Of a DNA stretch of 64,000 bases, positions 9,940-18,391 are shown piece after piece. Made by a program: the position numbers and the translations under genes. Location: contig NZ_LZTB01000011.1 in assembly GCF_001665685.1 (NCBI RefSeq), positions 186,001 to 250,000 on the forward strand, given 5' to 3'. This DNA is from Mycobacterium sp. 852013-50091_SCH5140682 (GTDB lineage: Bacteria; Actinomycetota; Actinomycetes; Mycobacteriales; Mycobacteriaceae). The notes below the pieces were generated by a model, which was not told the DNA's origin, did no database searches, and saw only the letters and a list, made by a program, of their open reading frames with translations. Within the stretch, counting starts at the first letter, position 1. The number at the start of each line of letters is the position of its first letter.

Positions 9940-11097
9940 ATGGCCGCTCGACTGACCACCGCCCATCACCCGTGGATCACCGAATCCGATTGTTCGCTCG
10001 ACGATTTCCGCGATCAGGTGTCCCGCCAGACCGACGCGGGCGATTACCCGCATGCAGTGGACATCCGCGCCAACGTGCCGGTGTACGCGGCATCGGCACC
10101 TACCGACCGCAAGGCCCTGCAGTCCGAGCTGATCGACGCCCTGACCGACGGTCCCGGTGTGGTGGTGTTCGCCGACGCGTTCGACCACCCGGTGATCGAC
10201 GCCGCCAGCGCCGCCTTCACCGAATTGATCGAAGCCCAGCACGCCGAGGGCGCCGCCGCCGGTGACCATTTCGGCAAGGCCGGCGCCAACGACCGCATCT
10301 GGAACGCAGCGCAGAAGCTGGCACTGCACTCCCCCGCGGTGTTCGCGGAGTACTACGCCAACGACGTGCTCGCGCTGGTGTCGCAAGCCTGGCTGGGCCC
10401 GCGCTACCAGGTGACCTCCCAGGTCAACGTCGTCAATCCCGGTGGCGCAGCACAGGTTCCGCACCGCGACTACCACTTGGGGTTCGTCAGCCCCGACCAG
10501 CTGGCCGGCTATCCGGCACACCTGCACCGGCTCTCGCCCGCGCTGACCCTGCAGGGCGCAGTGGCTCACTGCGACATGCCACTGGCAAGCGGCCCCACCA
10601 TGCTGCTGCCGTATTCGCAGCGCTTCGAGGCCGGCTACATCGCGTTCTACCGTCCGGAGTTCATCGAGTTCTTCGCCGCCCACCAGGTGCAGATTCCATT
10701 GGCCAAGGGAGACGCGGTGTTCTTCAACCCGGCGCTCTACCACGGGGCCGGTGCCAACACCTCGCCCGACATCCGACGGATGGCCAACCTGCTGCAGATC
10801 TCGTCCCCGTTCGGCCGGGCGATGGAGTCACTCGACCGCACCGCGATGGTCCGCGCGGTGTACCCGGCGCTGCTGGCCATGAAGAAGTCCGGACGTTCCG
10901 AACACGAGCTGGCCAACGTCGTCAACGCCACGGCCGAGGGCTACGCCTTCCCCACCAATCTCGACCACGATCAACCCATCGGCAGTCTGGCTCCACCCAG
11001 CCAGGTCGACACCGTGCTGGCCGCGCTGGCCGACGACCTCGACGCCGACGAACTCGACACCATCCTCGCCGCACAGAATGAACGGAGAATCCCATGA
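9940..11097 (+). CDS. Phytanoyl-CoA dioxygenase (PhyH) family Fe(II)/2-oxoglutarate oxygenase
   Basis: 385 residues from the ATG at 9940. A TTG 14 codons upstream is possible, and neither has a clear ribosome binding site. The iron-binding facial triad is visible: H175 and D177 in PHRDYHLGF and the distal H268 in ALYHGAGAN, with Arg in RRMANLL about 12 residues later as the 2-oxoglutarate anchor. PhyH enzymes hydroxylate C-H bonds, and some remove O-methyl or N-methyl groups this way. It is the first gene of a tightly overlapping operon with a dehydrogenase (ATGA overlap), an IolE-like isomerase and another dehydrogenase. This context points to oxidation of a sugar or cyclitol derivative, which is inference. 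Confidence 0.82.
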   Translation: MAARLTTAHHPWITESDCSLDDFRDQVSRQTDAGDYPHAVDIRANVPVYAASAPTDRKALQSELIDALTDGPGVVVFADAFDHPVIDAASAAFTELIEAQHAEGAAAGDHFGKAGANDRIWNAAQKLALHSPAVFAEYYANDVLALVSQAWLGPRYQVTSQVNVVNPGGAAQVPHRDYHLGFVSPDQLAGYPAHLHRLSPALTLQGAVAHCDMPLASGPTMLLPYSQRFEAGYIAFYRPEFIEFFAAHQVQIPLAKGDAVFFNPALYHGAGANTSPDIRRMANLLQISSPFGRAMESLDRTAMVRAVYPALLAMKKSGRSEHELANVVNATAEGYAFPTNLDHDQPIGSLAPPSQVDTVLAALADDLDADELDTILAAQNERRIP

Positions 11098-12101
11098 CCA
11101 CACTCGGCGTGATCGGACTGGGCCGCATCGGCGCCTTCCACGTCGACACGCTGTCGAGCCTCGACGGCATCGACCGGCTGGTCCTCGCCGATGAACGGCC
11201 CGATGTGGTGGCTGCCGTCGCCGCCAAACACGGTGCCACGCCCGCTGATTCAGTGGAGGACCTGCTCGACTCGGGTGTCGACGGCGTGGTCGTCGCCGCC
11301 GCGACTCCGGCGCATGCCGAGCTGACCCTGGCCGCCGTGCACCGGGGCCTGCCGACCTTCTGCGAAAAGCCCATAGCCGCAACGGCCGCCGAGAGCGCGC
11401 ACGTGGCCGACGTGATCGCCAAGTCCGGAGTTTCGGTCCAGGTGGGCTACCAGCGCCGGTTCGACGCCGCGTTCGCCGCAGCCAAACAAGCGGTGGATTC
11501 CGGCTCGCTGGGCCCTCTGCACACCGTGCGCAGCACCACCATGGACCCGGCCCCGCCGCCGATGGAGTACATCGCCGGATCCGGCGGCATCTTCCGCGAT
11601 TGCGCCGTACATGATTTCGACGTGCTGCGCTGGATCACCGGGCAGAACGCCGTAGAGGTGTATGCGACCGGGACCAATCAGGGTGATCCGCGGTTCACAG
11701 AGTACGGCGATGTCGACACCGCCACTGTGGTGGTGACGTTCGATGGCGGCGCCACGGGCATCGTCTCTGCAGCGCGGTACAACGCGCGTGGCTATGACTG
11801 TCGACTGGAGGTGCACGGCTTCCACGACACGGTCGTGGCGGGCTGGGATCAGGGTGTGCCGATGCGGAACATGGATCCCCGCAATGACTTTCCTACCGGT
11901 CCTTACCATCATTTCTTCATGGACCGGTTCACCGACGCGTTCCGCGCCGAGCTGGCCGGCTTCGTCTCGGTGGTCAAGGGCGAGGCCATTCCCGGAGCCA
12001 CCGTGGCCGACGCCGTCGAGGTCGCCTGGCTCGCCGAGGCGGCCACCGAGTCGCTGCGGCGAGGGGTTCCGGTGCGCATCGAGGAGGTTCGGAACGCATG
12101 A
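11094..12101 (+). CDS. Gfo/Idh/MocA oxidoreductase, inositol 2-dehydrogenase type
   Basis: 335 residues. The N-terminal Rossmann motif GLGRIGAFH lies at residues 8-16, the catalytic block CEKPIAATAAES near 83-95, and GYQRRFD and DCAVHDFDVLRW, with the family's catalytic His, in the C-terminal half. The motifs match inositol or scyllo-inositol 2-dehydrogenases, which oxidise a ring hydroxyl to a ketone with NAD. The ATG overlaps the PhyH stop and the stop overlaps the next start, both by four bases. It is probably co-translated in the PhyH operon. The substrate is inferred from context. Confidence 0.85.
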   Translation: MTTLGVIGLGRIGAFHVDTLSSLDGIDRLVLADERPDVVAAVAAKHGATPADSVEDLLDSGVDGVVVAAATPAHAELTLAAVHRGLPTFCEKPIAATAAESAHVADVIAKSGVSVQVGYQRRFDAAFAAAKQAVDSGSLGPLHTVRSTTMDPAPPPMEYIAGSGGIFRDCAVHDFDVLRWITGQNAVEVYATGTNQGDPRFTEYGDVDTATVVVTFDGGATGIVSAARYNARGYDCRLEVHGFHDTVVAGWDQGVPMRNMDPRNDFPTGPYHHFFMDRFTDAFRAELAGFVSVVKGEAIPGATVADAVEVAWLAEAATESLRRGVPVRIEEVRNA

Positions 12102-12967
12102 GCCCGATCAAACTGGCGGGAGCGCCCATCTCGTGGGGCGTCTGCGAGGTGCCAGGCTGGGGTTACCAACTGCACCGCGATCGGGTGCTCGCCGAGATGC
12201 GCGACACCGGACTCACCGCAACCGAACTGGGGCCCGACGGATTTCTGCCCGCCGATCCGGCTGAGCTGGCCGCTGTCCTTGACACACAAGGGCTTTCGTG
12301 TGTCGGCGGGTTCGTCCCCGTGGTGCTGCACGACGCGGGCCACGACCCGGCCGACGATTTGGCCGGTCCGCTGGCCTCCTTGTGTGCGGCCGGCGCAGGT
12401 GTCGTGGTGCTGGCTGCTGCCACCGGAGCCGACGGCTACGACTCGCGACCGGTGCTCGACGAGGACCAGTGGGCCACCCTGCTGGCCAATCTGGACCGGC
12501 TCTCGGAGCTGGCTGCCGCGGCAGGCCTGCTCGCGGTGCTGCACCCACATGTCGGGACCATGGTGGAGACCCGCAGCGACGTCGACCGCGTGCTCGCCGG
12601 CTCAGCCATCCCGCTGTGCCTGGACACGGGCCATCTCCTGATCGGCGGCACCGACCCGCTCGAGTTGGCGAAAGCCGTGCCGCACCGCATCAAGCACACG
12701 CACCTCAAGGACGTCGACGCCGCCCTGGCCGCCCGCGTGCAATCGGGCGAGCTCACCTACACCGACGCCGTGCGGGCGGGCATGTACACGCCGCTGGGCA
12801 CCGGGGACGTCGATATTGCCGGGATCGTTTCGGTGTTGCGCAACAATGGGTTCGACGGCTGGTTCGTCATGGAGCAGGACACGATCCTCGACGGCGAGCC
12901 GACGGACGAGGGGCCGGTCCGTGATGTGCGCACCAGCGTCGCGTACCTGACCGGCGTCGTGGAGTGA
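12098..12967 (+). CDS. IolE-like TIM-barrel dehydratase/isomerase
   Basis: 289 residues of the xylose-isomerase-like TIM-barrel family. It starts with the IolE-like block APISWGVCEVPGWG (about residues 8-21), and later has the metal-binding positions LHPHVGTMVE, CLDTGHL and HTHLKDVD, ending with WFVMEQD. IolE removes water from 2-keto-myo-inositol; relatives act as sugar-phosphate epimerases. A second, more divergent relative in the canonical iol operon at 32632 suggests this copy acts on a related cyclitol. It overlaps both neighbours by four bases (ATGA, GTGA), third gene of the operon. Confidence 0.8.
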   Translation: MSPIKLAGAPISWGVCEVPGWGYQLHRDRVLAEMRDTGLTATELGPDGFLPADPAELAAVLDTQGLSCVGGFVPVVLHDAGHDPADDLAGPLASLCAAGAGVVVLAAATGADGYDSRPVLDEDQWATLLANLDRLSELAAAAGLLAVLHPHVGTMVETRSDVDRVLAGSAIPLCLDTGHLLIGGTDPLELAKAVPHRIKHTHLKDVDAALAARVQSGELTYTDAVRAGMYTPLGTGDVDIAGIVSVLRNNGFDGWFVMEQDTILDGEPTDEGPVRDVRTSVAYLTGVVE

Positions 12968-13953
12968 GCTTACGCATCGGAGTGCTGGGCGCCTCACGCA
13001 TCGCCGAGAAGGCGATCGTGGGGCCGGCCCAGCAGCTGGGCCACCGGCTGGTGGCTGTCGCGGCCCGGGATCCGCGCCGGGCCGCCGCGTTCGCCGAGAA
13101 GTACGGCGTCGAGCGCGTCGCGGACTCCTACGCCGAGGTCATCGACGATGCCGAGGTGGACGTCGTCTACAACCCGCTGGCCAACGGATTACACGCGCCG
13201 TGGAACCTGGCGGCGATCACTGCGGGCAAGCCCGTGCTCAGCGAGAAACCGTTCGCCCGCAACAGATCCGAAGCGTGCAGGGTTGCCGAGGCGGCCCAGG
13301 CCGCCGGGGTACCGGTGCTCGAAGGTTTCCACTACTTCTTCCACCCGGTCACCCGGCGTGCCTTCGCGCTGGCTGCCGACGGATCGCTGGGCACCATCAC
13401 GCATGTCGAGGTGCGGATGGCCATGCCCACTCCAGCCGACGACGACCCGCGCTGGTCATTGGAGCTGGCGGGCGGGGCGCTCATGGATCTCGGCTGCTAC
13501 AGCCTGCACATCATGCGGTCGCTGGGTCGGCTGGCGCCTGACGGTCTGCAGGGCCTGCCCTCGATTACCCGGGCGCACGCCGAGGAACGCACTGCGGGCG
13601 TGGATGAGCAAACCGAGGTAGAGCTCGCCTTCCCCGGCGGCGCAACGGGATTCAGCGCCCATTCGATGGTGGCCGAGGCCTATTCGTTCACGCTCCGGAT
13701 CATCGGGACCGCCGGAGACGTGTTCGTGCACGACTTCATCCGGCCCGACCTCGATGATCGGCTGACCGTCACCGATCCCACGGGGCGGCGGGTGGAGCGG
13801 CTCGGCGTCCGCTCGTCGTACAGCTACCAGTTGGAGGCATTCGCCACGCATGTACGCGACGGCGTACCGCTGCCCTACGACCTTTCCGATGCCGTGGAAA
13901 ACATGTCGTACGTCGACACCGCCTACCGGGCGGCAGGCTTGGGGCCGCGCTAG
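12964..13953 (+). CDS. Gfo/Idh/MocA oxidoreductase, dihydrodiol-dehydrogenase-like
   Basis: 329 residues starting at GTG 12964, inside the previous gene's stop region. The Rossmann motif GVLGASRIAEKA is at residues 6-17, followed by VDVVYNPLANGLHAPWN and SEKPFARN. YNPLANGLHAPW is typical of the branch containing trans-dihydrodiol dehydrogenase and glucose-fructose oxidoreductase-like enzymes. The second half has FFHPVTRRAF and GGALMDLGCYSLHIMRSLG. It probably oxidises a sugar or cyclitol with NAD(P). It is the last gene of the PhyH operon. Its stop overlaps the stop of the convergent LacI gene in the four bases CTAG (13950-13953). Confidence 0.82.
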   Translation: MSLRIGVLGASRIAEKAIVGPAQQLGHRLVAVAARDPRRAAAFAEKYGVERVADSYAEVIDDAEVDVVYNPLANGLHAPWNLAAITAGKPVLSEKPFARNRSEACRVAEAAQAAGVPVLEGFHYFFHPVTRRAFALAADGSLGTITHVEVRMAMPTPADDDPRWSLELAGGALMDLGCYSLHIMRSLGRLAPDGLQGLPSITRAHAEERTAGVDEQTEVELAFPGGATGFSAHSMVAEAYSFTLRIIGTAGDVFVHDFIRPDLDDRLTVTDPTGRRVERLGVRSSYSYQLEAFATHVRDGVPLPYDLSDAVENMSYVDTAYRAAGLGPR

Positions 13954-14936
13954 GTTCTCGGCGCGGTCGTCGAGCTCCGCACCACCAATTTGGGCTCACA
14001 CACCACGTCGACGGGGACGCCCGGTGTGTCGATGCGTTCGATGGCCCGCGCGACGGCGAGTTCGGCCAGCCGTCCGCTGTCCTGCCCGACGGTGGTCAAG
14101 TCCACGTGGGCCAGGCCGGCCAACGGGCTGTCGTCGTAGCCGACGACCGAAACCTGTTGCGGCACCGTCACACCCGCGCGGATCGCGACGTCGATGAAGC
14201 CGAGCGCGCAGCGGTCGTTGAACGCGAAGACCGCCGTGGGTAGCGGTGATCCGTCGCCGACGAGGGTCGTCGCCGCGGCCGCTCCAGCATGTTCGGTGAT
14301 GCCACCTGCGACGGTCGTGACCGTCACACCGGCTGCCGCAGCCGCCCGGCGGACGCCCTTGCGCCGTTCGGCAGCCCCGGGCGCCCGGCCACCGTCGAGG
14401 TAGGTGATCGCCGTATGCCCGAGTTCGACGAGGTGACCCACTGCCAGGCCGGCGCCTACCGTGTCGTCGCTGCGCACCGCGTCCACGCCGCGCACCTTGC
14501 GTGCCAGCACCACCACCGGCAACCGGCCATCGAGATCGGCCAGGTCGCGCGCAGGCAACTCGCTGCCGATCAACAGCAGTGCCTCGCAGCGGTCGTCGAG
14601 CAGTGTGCGGACGGCCTTGGCTTCCCCGTGGTGTGGGGTCACACAGCTCAGCAGCACGTCATAACCGTGCGCTTCGGCAGCGCAGTACACCCCGTCGACC
14701 AGTCCGGCATGGAATTCCTGTCCCGCGGTGAACACGACGCCGAGCAGGTTGGAGCGCTGCGAGCGCAGCAACCGGGCTCGAGGATCGGGCCGGTAGCCGA
14801 TCTCGTCGGCAGCCTGGCGGACCCGAGCCCGGGTGGCCTCGCTCGCGCCCGGCACGTCGCGCATCACGATGGACACCAGGGCGCGTGAGACGCCGGCCCT
14901 CTCGGCGACGTCCTGCAGCGTCGGTCGATCCCGCAT
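13950..14936 (-). CDS. LacI-family transcriptional regulator
   Basis: 328 residues. The HTH block TLQDVAERAGVSRALVSIVM (residues 5-24) is followed by the hinge RPDPRARLLRSQ and an effector-binding domain with FAFNDRCALG and SVVGYDDSPLAGL, standard LacI features. The ATG at 14936 was chosen because the HTH begins five codons in. It is divergent from the dehydrogenase gene at 15039; two copies of the palindrome CTAGAACGTTCTAG (14947-14960, 15008-15021) lie between them. The site nearest this gene is 10 bases upstream of its start, which suggests autoregulation. Confidence 0.88.
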   Translation of the reverse strand: MRDRPTLQDVAERAGVSRALVSIVMRDVPGASEATRARVRQAADEIGYRPDPRARLLRSQRSNLLGVVFTAGQEFHAGLVDGVYCAAEAHGYDVLLSCVTPHHGEAKAVRTLLDDRCEALLLIGSELPARDLADLDGRLPVVVLARKVRGVDAVRSDDTVGAGLAVGHLVELGHTAITYLDGGRAPGAAERRKGVRRAAAAAGVTVTTVAGGITEHAGAAAATTLVGDGSPLPTAVFAFNDRCALGFIDVAIRAGVTVPQQVSVVGYDDSPLAGLAHVDLTTVGQDSGRLAELAVARAIERIDTPGVPVDVVCEPKLVVRSSTTAPRT

Positions 14937-14946
14937 GGCGATCAGT

Positions 14947-15021
14947 CTAGAACGTTCTAGCAATTTTCTTGACGAACCTGCCCGCACCGGCTTTACTCAT
15001 CACAGTTCTAGAACGTTCTAG
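14947..15021. promoter_or_regulatory. Pair of LacI-type operators CTAGAACGTTCTAG
   Basis: Perfect 14-bp palindromes at 14947-14960 and 15008-15021 with a CG centre, the classical LacI/GalR operator layout. Their centres are 61 bp apart, close to six helical turns, so two dimers could bind the same DNA face and loop the divergent promoter. Confidence 0.85.
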
Positions 15022-15038
15022 TCCCTCAGGAGTCCGTC

Positions 15039-16013
15039 ATGTCAAGTCCCGTTCGTTTCGGCCTCATCGGCACCGGCTGGATCGGCCGGTTCCACGCGGA
15101 GTCACTCGTCGGCCGAGTTCCCGGCGCTGCTCTGGTCGCCGTCGCCGATCCGAATATCGAAGCGGCACAATCGATTGGAGCACCACGTGCGTACGCGGAC
15201 CCGGCCGAGTTGATCGCCGACCCGACCATCGACGCGGTCGCCATCTCTTCCCCCGCCGCCACCCATACCGATCTGGTGGTCGCAGCCGCGCAGGCTGGCA
15301 AGCATGTGTTCTGCGAGAAGCCCATGGCCCTGACCCTCGATGACGCCGACCGCGCGATCCGCGCCGCCGAGACTGCGGCAGTGGCGCTGCAGGTCGGATT
15401 CAACCGTCGCTTCGCGAGCGACTTCGCCGTAGCCCATGATGCCATCACGGCGGGCGGCATCGGCACACCGCAGTTGTTGCGCTCGCTGACCCGCGACCCC
15501 GGGATCACCGCCGATGTGGCGGCGCGGGTGAAACCGTGGACGATCTTCAACGAGACCCTGATCCACGACTTCGACACGCTGTGCTGGCTCAATCCGGGTG
15601 CCCGGGTCACCGAGGTGTACGCACAGGCCGCGGCGCTGATCCACCCGCAGTTCGCCGACGCCGGGTTCCTTGACACTTCGGTGGTCCAGCTGCGCTTCGA
15701 CAACGGCGCGTTCGGCATCGCCGAGGCCAGCTTCCAGGCGGTGTACGGCTACGACGTGCGCGGGGAGATCTTCGGCTCCAACGGCGTGCTGCTGGCCGGG
15801 CGTGAACCGGCCGACGCTCCCAGGCTCAACACCGAGCTCTTCCACGATGCCTATGTCGCTCAGCTGGCCCACTTCGTCGACAGCGTCGTCGCAGGCGTCA
15901 CCCCGTCAGTCACCGGGCACGACGCCCGTGTTGCCCTCGAAATCGCTTTGGCAGCAGCAGAATCCGTATGCACCGGCGCGCCCGTGGCGCTCGCAGAGGC
16001 GGTGACCGCATGA
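15039..16013 (+). CDS. Gfo/Idh/MocA oxidoreductase, inositol 2-dehydrogenase-like
   Basis: 324 residues. The Rossmann motif GLIGTGWIGRFHAES lies at residues 8-22, then CEKPMALTLDDAD, GFNRRF and LIHDFDTLCWL, with the catalytic His of the family. The order and spacing fit IolG-type enzymes that oxidise inositols or related polyols with NAD. The ATG at 15039 is preceded by CAGGAG. Its stop overlaps the start of the isomerase gene by four bases. The promoter region holds two LacI-type palindromes, so this pair is probably repressed by the divergent regulator. Confidence 0.85.
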   Translation: MSSPVRFGLIGTGWIGRFHAESLVGRVPGAALVAVADPNIEAAQSIGAPRAYADPAELIADPTIDAVAISSPAATHTDLVVAAAQAGKHVFCEKPMALTLDDADRAIRAAETAAVALQVGFNRRFASDFAVAHDAITAGGIGTPQLLRSLTRDPGITADVAARVKPWTIFNETLIHDFDTLCWLNPGARVTEVYAQAAALIHPQFADAGFLDTSVVQLRFDNGAFGIAEASFQAVYGYDVRGEIFGSNGVLLAGREPADAPRLNTELFHDAYVAQLAHFVDSVVAGVTPSVTGHDARVALEIALAAAESVCTGAPVALAEAVTA

Positions 16014-16780
16014 GTTTCGAACTGGCCGTGTGCGCCGAAATGGTGTTCACCGATCTCGACATCACCGAACGTGCCCGACGCATCGCGGAACTCGGTTTCG
16101 CGGTGGAGATCTGGAGTTTTCACGACAAGGATCTCGACGCGCTCGCCGCCACCGGCGCACGGTTCTCGTCGATGACGGGTTATCTGCACGGTGATCTCTA
16201 CGATCCCGAGGGAGCTCGGGAAGTGGTGCGCACCGCCGAGCAGGCTATCAAAGCCGCCGCAGTACTTGGTGTTCCGCGTCTGGTGGTGCACCCGGGCGAG
16301 CTCGCCGACGGCCGAGCCGCCCGCCCGCAGCACCGCCCAACCGGGCAGATGTGGCTCGCGGCGCAGCGTGGCCTGGAAGCCCTCGGCGAGCTCGGCGCCG
16401 ACGCCGGTGTGACGTTCTGCCTGGAGAACCTCAACACCGTGGTCGACCATCCGGGGGTGCCTCTGGCACGCGCCAAGGACACGCTGGCACTGATCGAGGC
16501 GGTCGGGCACCCGAACGTCAAGATGATGCTCGACCTCTATCACGCCCAGATCGGTGAGGGAAATCTCGTCGAGCTCGTCCGCAGGGCCGGAACCGCCATC
16601 GGAGAGGTCCAGGTGGCCGACGTGCCGGGACGGTGTGAACCGGGCACCGGCGAGATTCACTACCCCGCCGTGGCAAAGGCATTGCGCGACAGCGGATACA
16701 CCGGAACCGTCGGCATGGAGGCCTACGCGGCCGGCGACAGTGTCACAGCGCTGGAGGCGTTCCGCGCGGCCTTCTCCTGA
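16010..16780 (+). CDS. TIM-barrel sugar isomerase (hydroxypyruvate isomerase-like)
   Basis: 256 residues. The start ELAVCAEMVFTDLDITERA and the acidic metal-binding positions in FCLENLN, KMMLDLYHAQ and VGMEAYAAGD fit the Hyi/xylose-isomerase-like TIM-barrel family. Such proteins isomerise hydroxypyruvate or epimerise ketoses; the substrate is unknown. The ATG at 16010 overlaps the upstream dehydrogenase stop (ATGA), so the two are coupled. A 16-bp inverted repeat directly after the stop probably ends this transcript and the convergent protease transcript. Confidence 0.78.
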   Translation: MSFELAVCAEMVFTDLDITERARRIAELGFAVEIWSFHDKDLDALAATGARFSSMTGYLHGDLYDPEGAREVVRTAEQAIKAAAVLGVPRLVVHPGELADGRAARPQHRPTGQMWLAAQRGLEALGELGADAGVTFCLENLNTVVDHPGVPLARAKDTLALIEAVGHPNVKMMLDLYHAQIGEGNLVELVRRAGTAIGEVQVADVPGRCEPGTGEIHYPAVAKALRDSGYTGTVGMEAYAAGDSVTALEAFRAAFS

Positions 16781-16782
16781 TC

Positions 16783-16845
16783 CGCCGAAACTACGCTTAT
16801 TGAGGTAGTTCTGCCCAAATCGGGCCACAAAGCGTAGTTTCGGCG
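16783..16845. terminator. Bidirectional hairpin between convergent genes
   Basis: A perfect 16-bp inverted repeat (16783-16798 with 16830-16845) flanks 31 bases that contain an inner GCCC/GGGC hairpin. It fills the gap between the isomerase stop (16780) and the protease stop (16862). There is no U-run, so termination is inferred from position. Confidence 0.65.
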
Positions 16846-16861
16846 AGGTCGCACCGTGCGG

Positions 16862-18091
16862 TTACGCCGCGTGATCGTGGTTGTGGCTGACCACTTGCGG
16901 TTCGGTGGCAGCGACCACGGGCGGCATGGGCGCGACGACCGGCTTCGGTGCCGGCTGCGGCAATGAGCCACTGTCGGCCGGCAGCGCATTGCGTCGTTTT
17001 GCCCTGCGCCGCAACACCAGTAGCACCGGCGCAATGATGAGCAGTACCGCCGCCAGCCCGCCGCCGATTCCGACCCACAGCCACGGGAAGGGTTTCGCCG
17101 GTGCGGCCGGGGTCACCAACTGCACACTGTTCTTGACGAGGAAGGCCCGTAGCGCGGCTGCATCGGTGACGAAGTTGAACGGCTGGTTCTCCCCCGAGAT
17201 GGTGAAGTCGTTGAGGCCCACCACCTGACCGGTCGTGTTGTCGACCGTCGGGCCGCCGCTCATACCCCCGGAAATGGCGGCGCTGATCTCCGTTCGCGCC
17301 GCGCCGCTCGGGGTCACCTGCTGACTCGAGGCCGAGCCGTCCTTGAAGCTGGGTTCCTGCAGACGCGACGCGTCCATGTTTTGGCCGATGTCACCGGGGA
17401 ATCCGGCCGAGGTCAGGCCGGTGCCCGGAGCGGGGGCCTTGTCGGCGACGGGCAGAGCAGGCAGCGCGGGCTGGTTGGCGACCTTGATCAAGGCGTTGTC
17501 GCCGTCGTCGAACTTCTGGAAGTCGACGACCTGAGCGGTCACGAAGTGGTCGATGACGCGGCCCTGCCCTTCGGGCTGGATCACCTCGACGCTGCGGTCG
17601 ATGGGAGATCCTGGCTGCTGGCCCTCGATCTGCCATTCGTCGGCGAAGGCGTTGCTCGCATCCTTGGTTGCGGTGTCGATATCTTCGCCCGAGTCGAGGT
17701 ACAGCTGAGTGAGTATGTCCTGCTTGACCTCTGCGTTGTTGGGATCGACACAGTGGCCCGCGGTGGCGATGTAGCCGGCCGGGTCCACGATCACACCCGA
17801 GCAGGAGAAGTCGGCCTTGATCACTTTCGACCAGAAGCCATGCCCGTCGGTGGTGGCCGACGCCGGAACGTAGACCTGCCCGGAGTACTCCGTCGAGATG
17901 TAGACCAGTGACTCCTTGACGTGTTGGTCGATGTCCGTTTGGGTTTGGGCGTGCGCGTACGGCGCACCAAGTGCCAACCCGAACATCGTCAGCGGCAGCG
18001 CCGCGATTGAAACCATTCCGGTTTTGGCTCGACTCGCCGCGGTGGACGGGGCGCGGGTGATCCCGGCGGATCCCGGCAGAAAGGTAGACAT
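16862..18091 (-). CDS. Membrane-anchored trypsin-like serine protease
   Basis: 409 residues. A signal peptide or N-terminal anchor (about residues 25-48, ending AHAQ) is followed by a chymotrypsin-fold protease with H113 in ATAGHCVD, D198 in DDGDNALIKV and S278 in GGMSGGP, the full catalytic triad. A transmembrane helix near 337-365 (WLWVGIGGGLAAVLLII) is followed by a basic stop-transfer RRRAKRR and a Pro-rich tail ending SHNHDHAA. The catalytic domain should face the periplasm or cell wall. GGAGAAAAGTGAC precedes the ATG at 18091. It is divergent from the LuxR-type regulator across a palindrome at 18167. Confidence 0.85.
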   Translation of the reverse strand: MSTFLPGSAGITRAPSTAASRAKTGMVSIAALPLTMFGLALGAPYAHAQTQTDIDQHVKESLVYISTEYSGQVYVPASATTDGHGFWSKVIKADFSCSGVIVDPAGYIATAGHCVDPNNAEVKQDILTQLYLDSGEDIDTATKDASNAFADEWQIEGQQPGSPIDRSVEVIQPEGQGRVIDHFVTAQVVDFQKFDDGDNALIKVANQPALPALPVADKAPAPGTGLTSAGFPGDIGQNMDASRLQEPSFKDGSASSQQVTPSGAARTEISAAISGGMSGGPTVDNTTGQVVGLNDFTISGENQPFNFVTDAAALRAFLVKNSVQLVTPAAPAKPFPWLWVGIGGGLAAVLLIIAPVLLVLRRRAKRRNALPADSGSLPQPAPKPVVAPMPPVVAATEPQVVSHNHDHAA

Positions 18092-18388
18092 GTCACTTTT
18101 CTCCTTGGTGAAGTGGGTCGTATCGGTGGATACCCGAGCAACGTATGGCCGTGGGCGACGAGAATCACGAGTAGTCGCTACTCGTATGGGTCCGGGATAA
18201 GCAAGGCCCGCAGGGGTACCGGCAAATAGTTGCCGCCGGTAACAGTTGATCAGCGAATTCTTCAGCTATATCACAGGTTATCGACAGCATCGGGCGCCAG
18301 GCATAAGCCCGATCCGGAATTGCTGGCGGTCGGGCTGCGTTGCGCTTCTTCTCGCGTGGCGGGCGATATTGACGCCTACACTTTGAAC
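18092..18388. other. Divergent promoter region, protease and LuxR regulator
   Basis: Almost 300 bp. It holds the palindrome at 18167-18185 and the leaderless promoter of the LuxR gene at 18377. An in-frame TTG at 18230 would extend the regulator by 53 residues, but that stretch lacks recognisable homology and the mycobacterial codon bias. Confidence 0.55.
18167..18185. promoter_or_regulatory. Palindrome ACGAGTAG-TCG-CTACTCGT
   Basis: Perfect 8-bp arms around TCG, 76 bp upstream of the protease start and about 200 bp upstream of the LuxR-type start. A probable operator; the divergent LuxR-type protein is the natural candidate binder. Confidence 0.6.
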
Positions 18389-18391
18389 GTG
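18377..18391 (+). promoter_or_regulatory. -10 box and leaderless GTG start
   Basis: TACACT (18377-18382) fits the mycobacterial TANNNT -10 element and ends six bases before GTG at 18389, the spacing seen for leaderless mycobacterial transcripts whose +1 is the start codon. This decides the start of the LuxR-type regulator. Confidence 0.55.
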
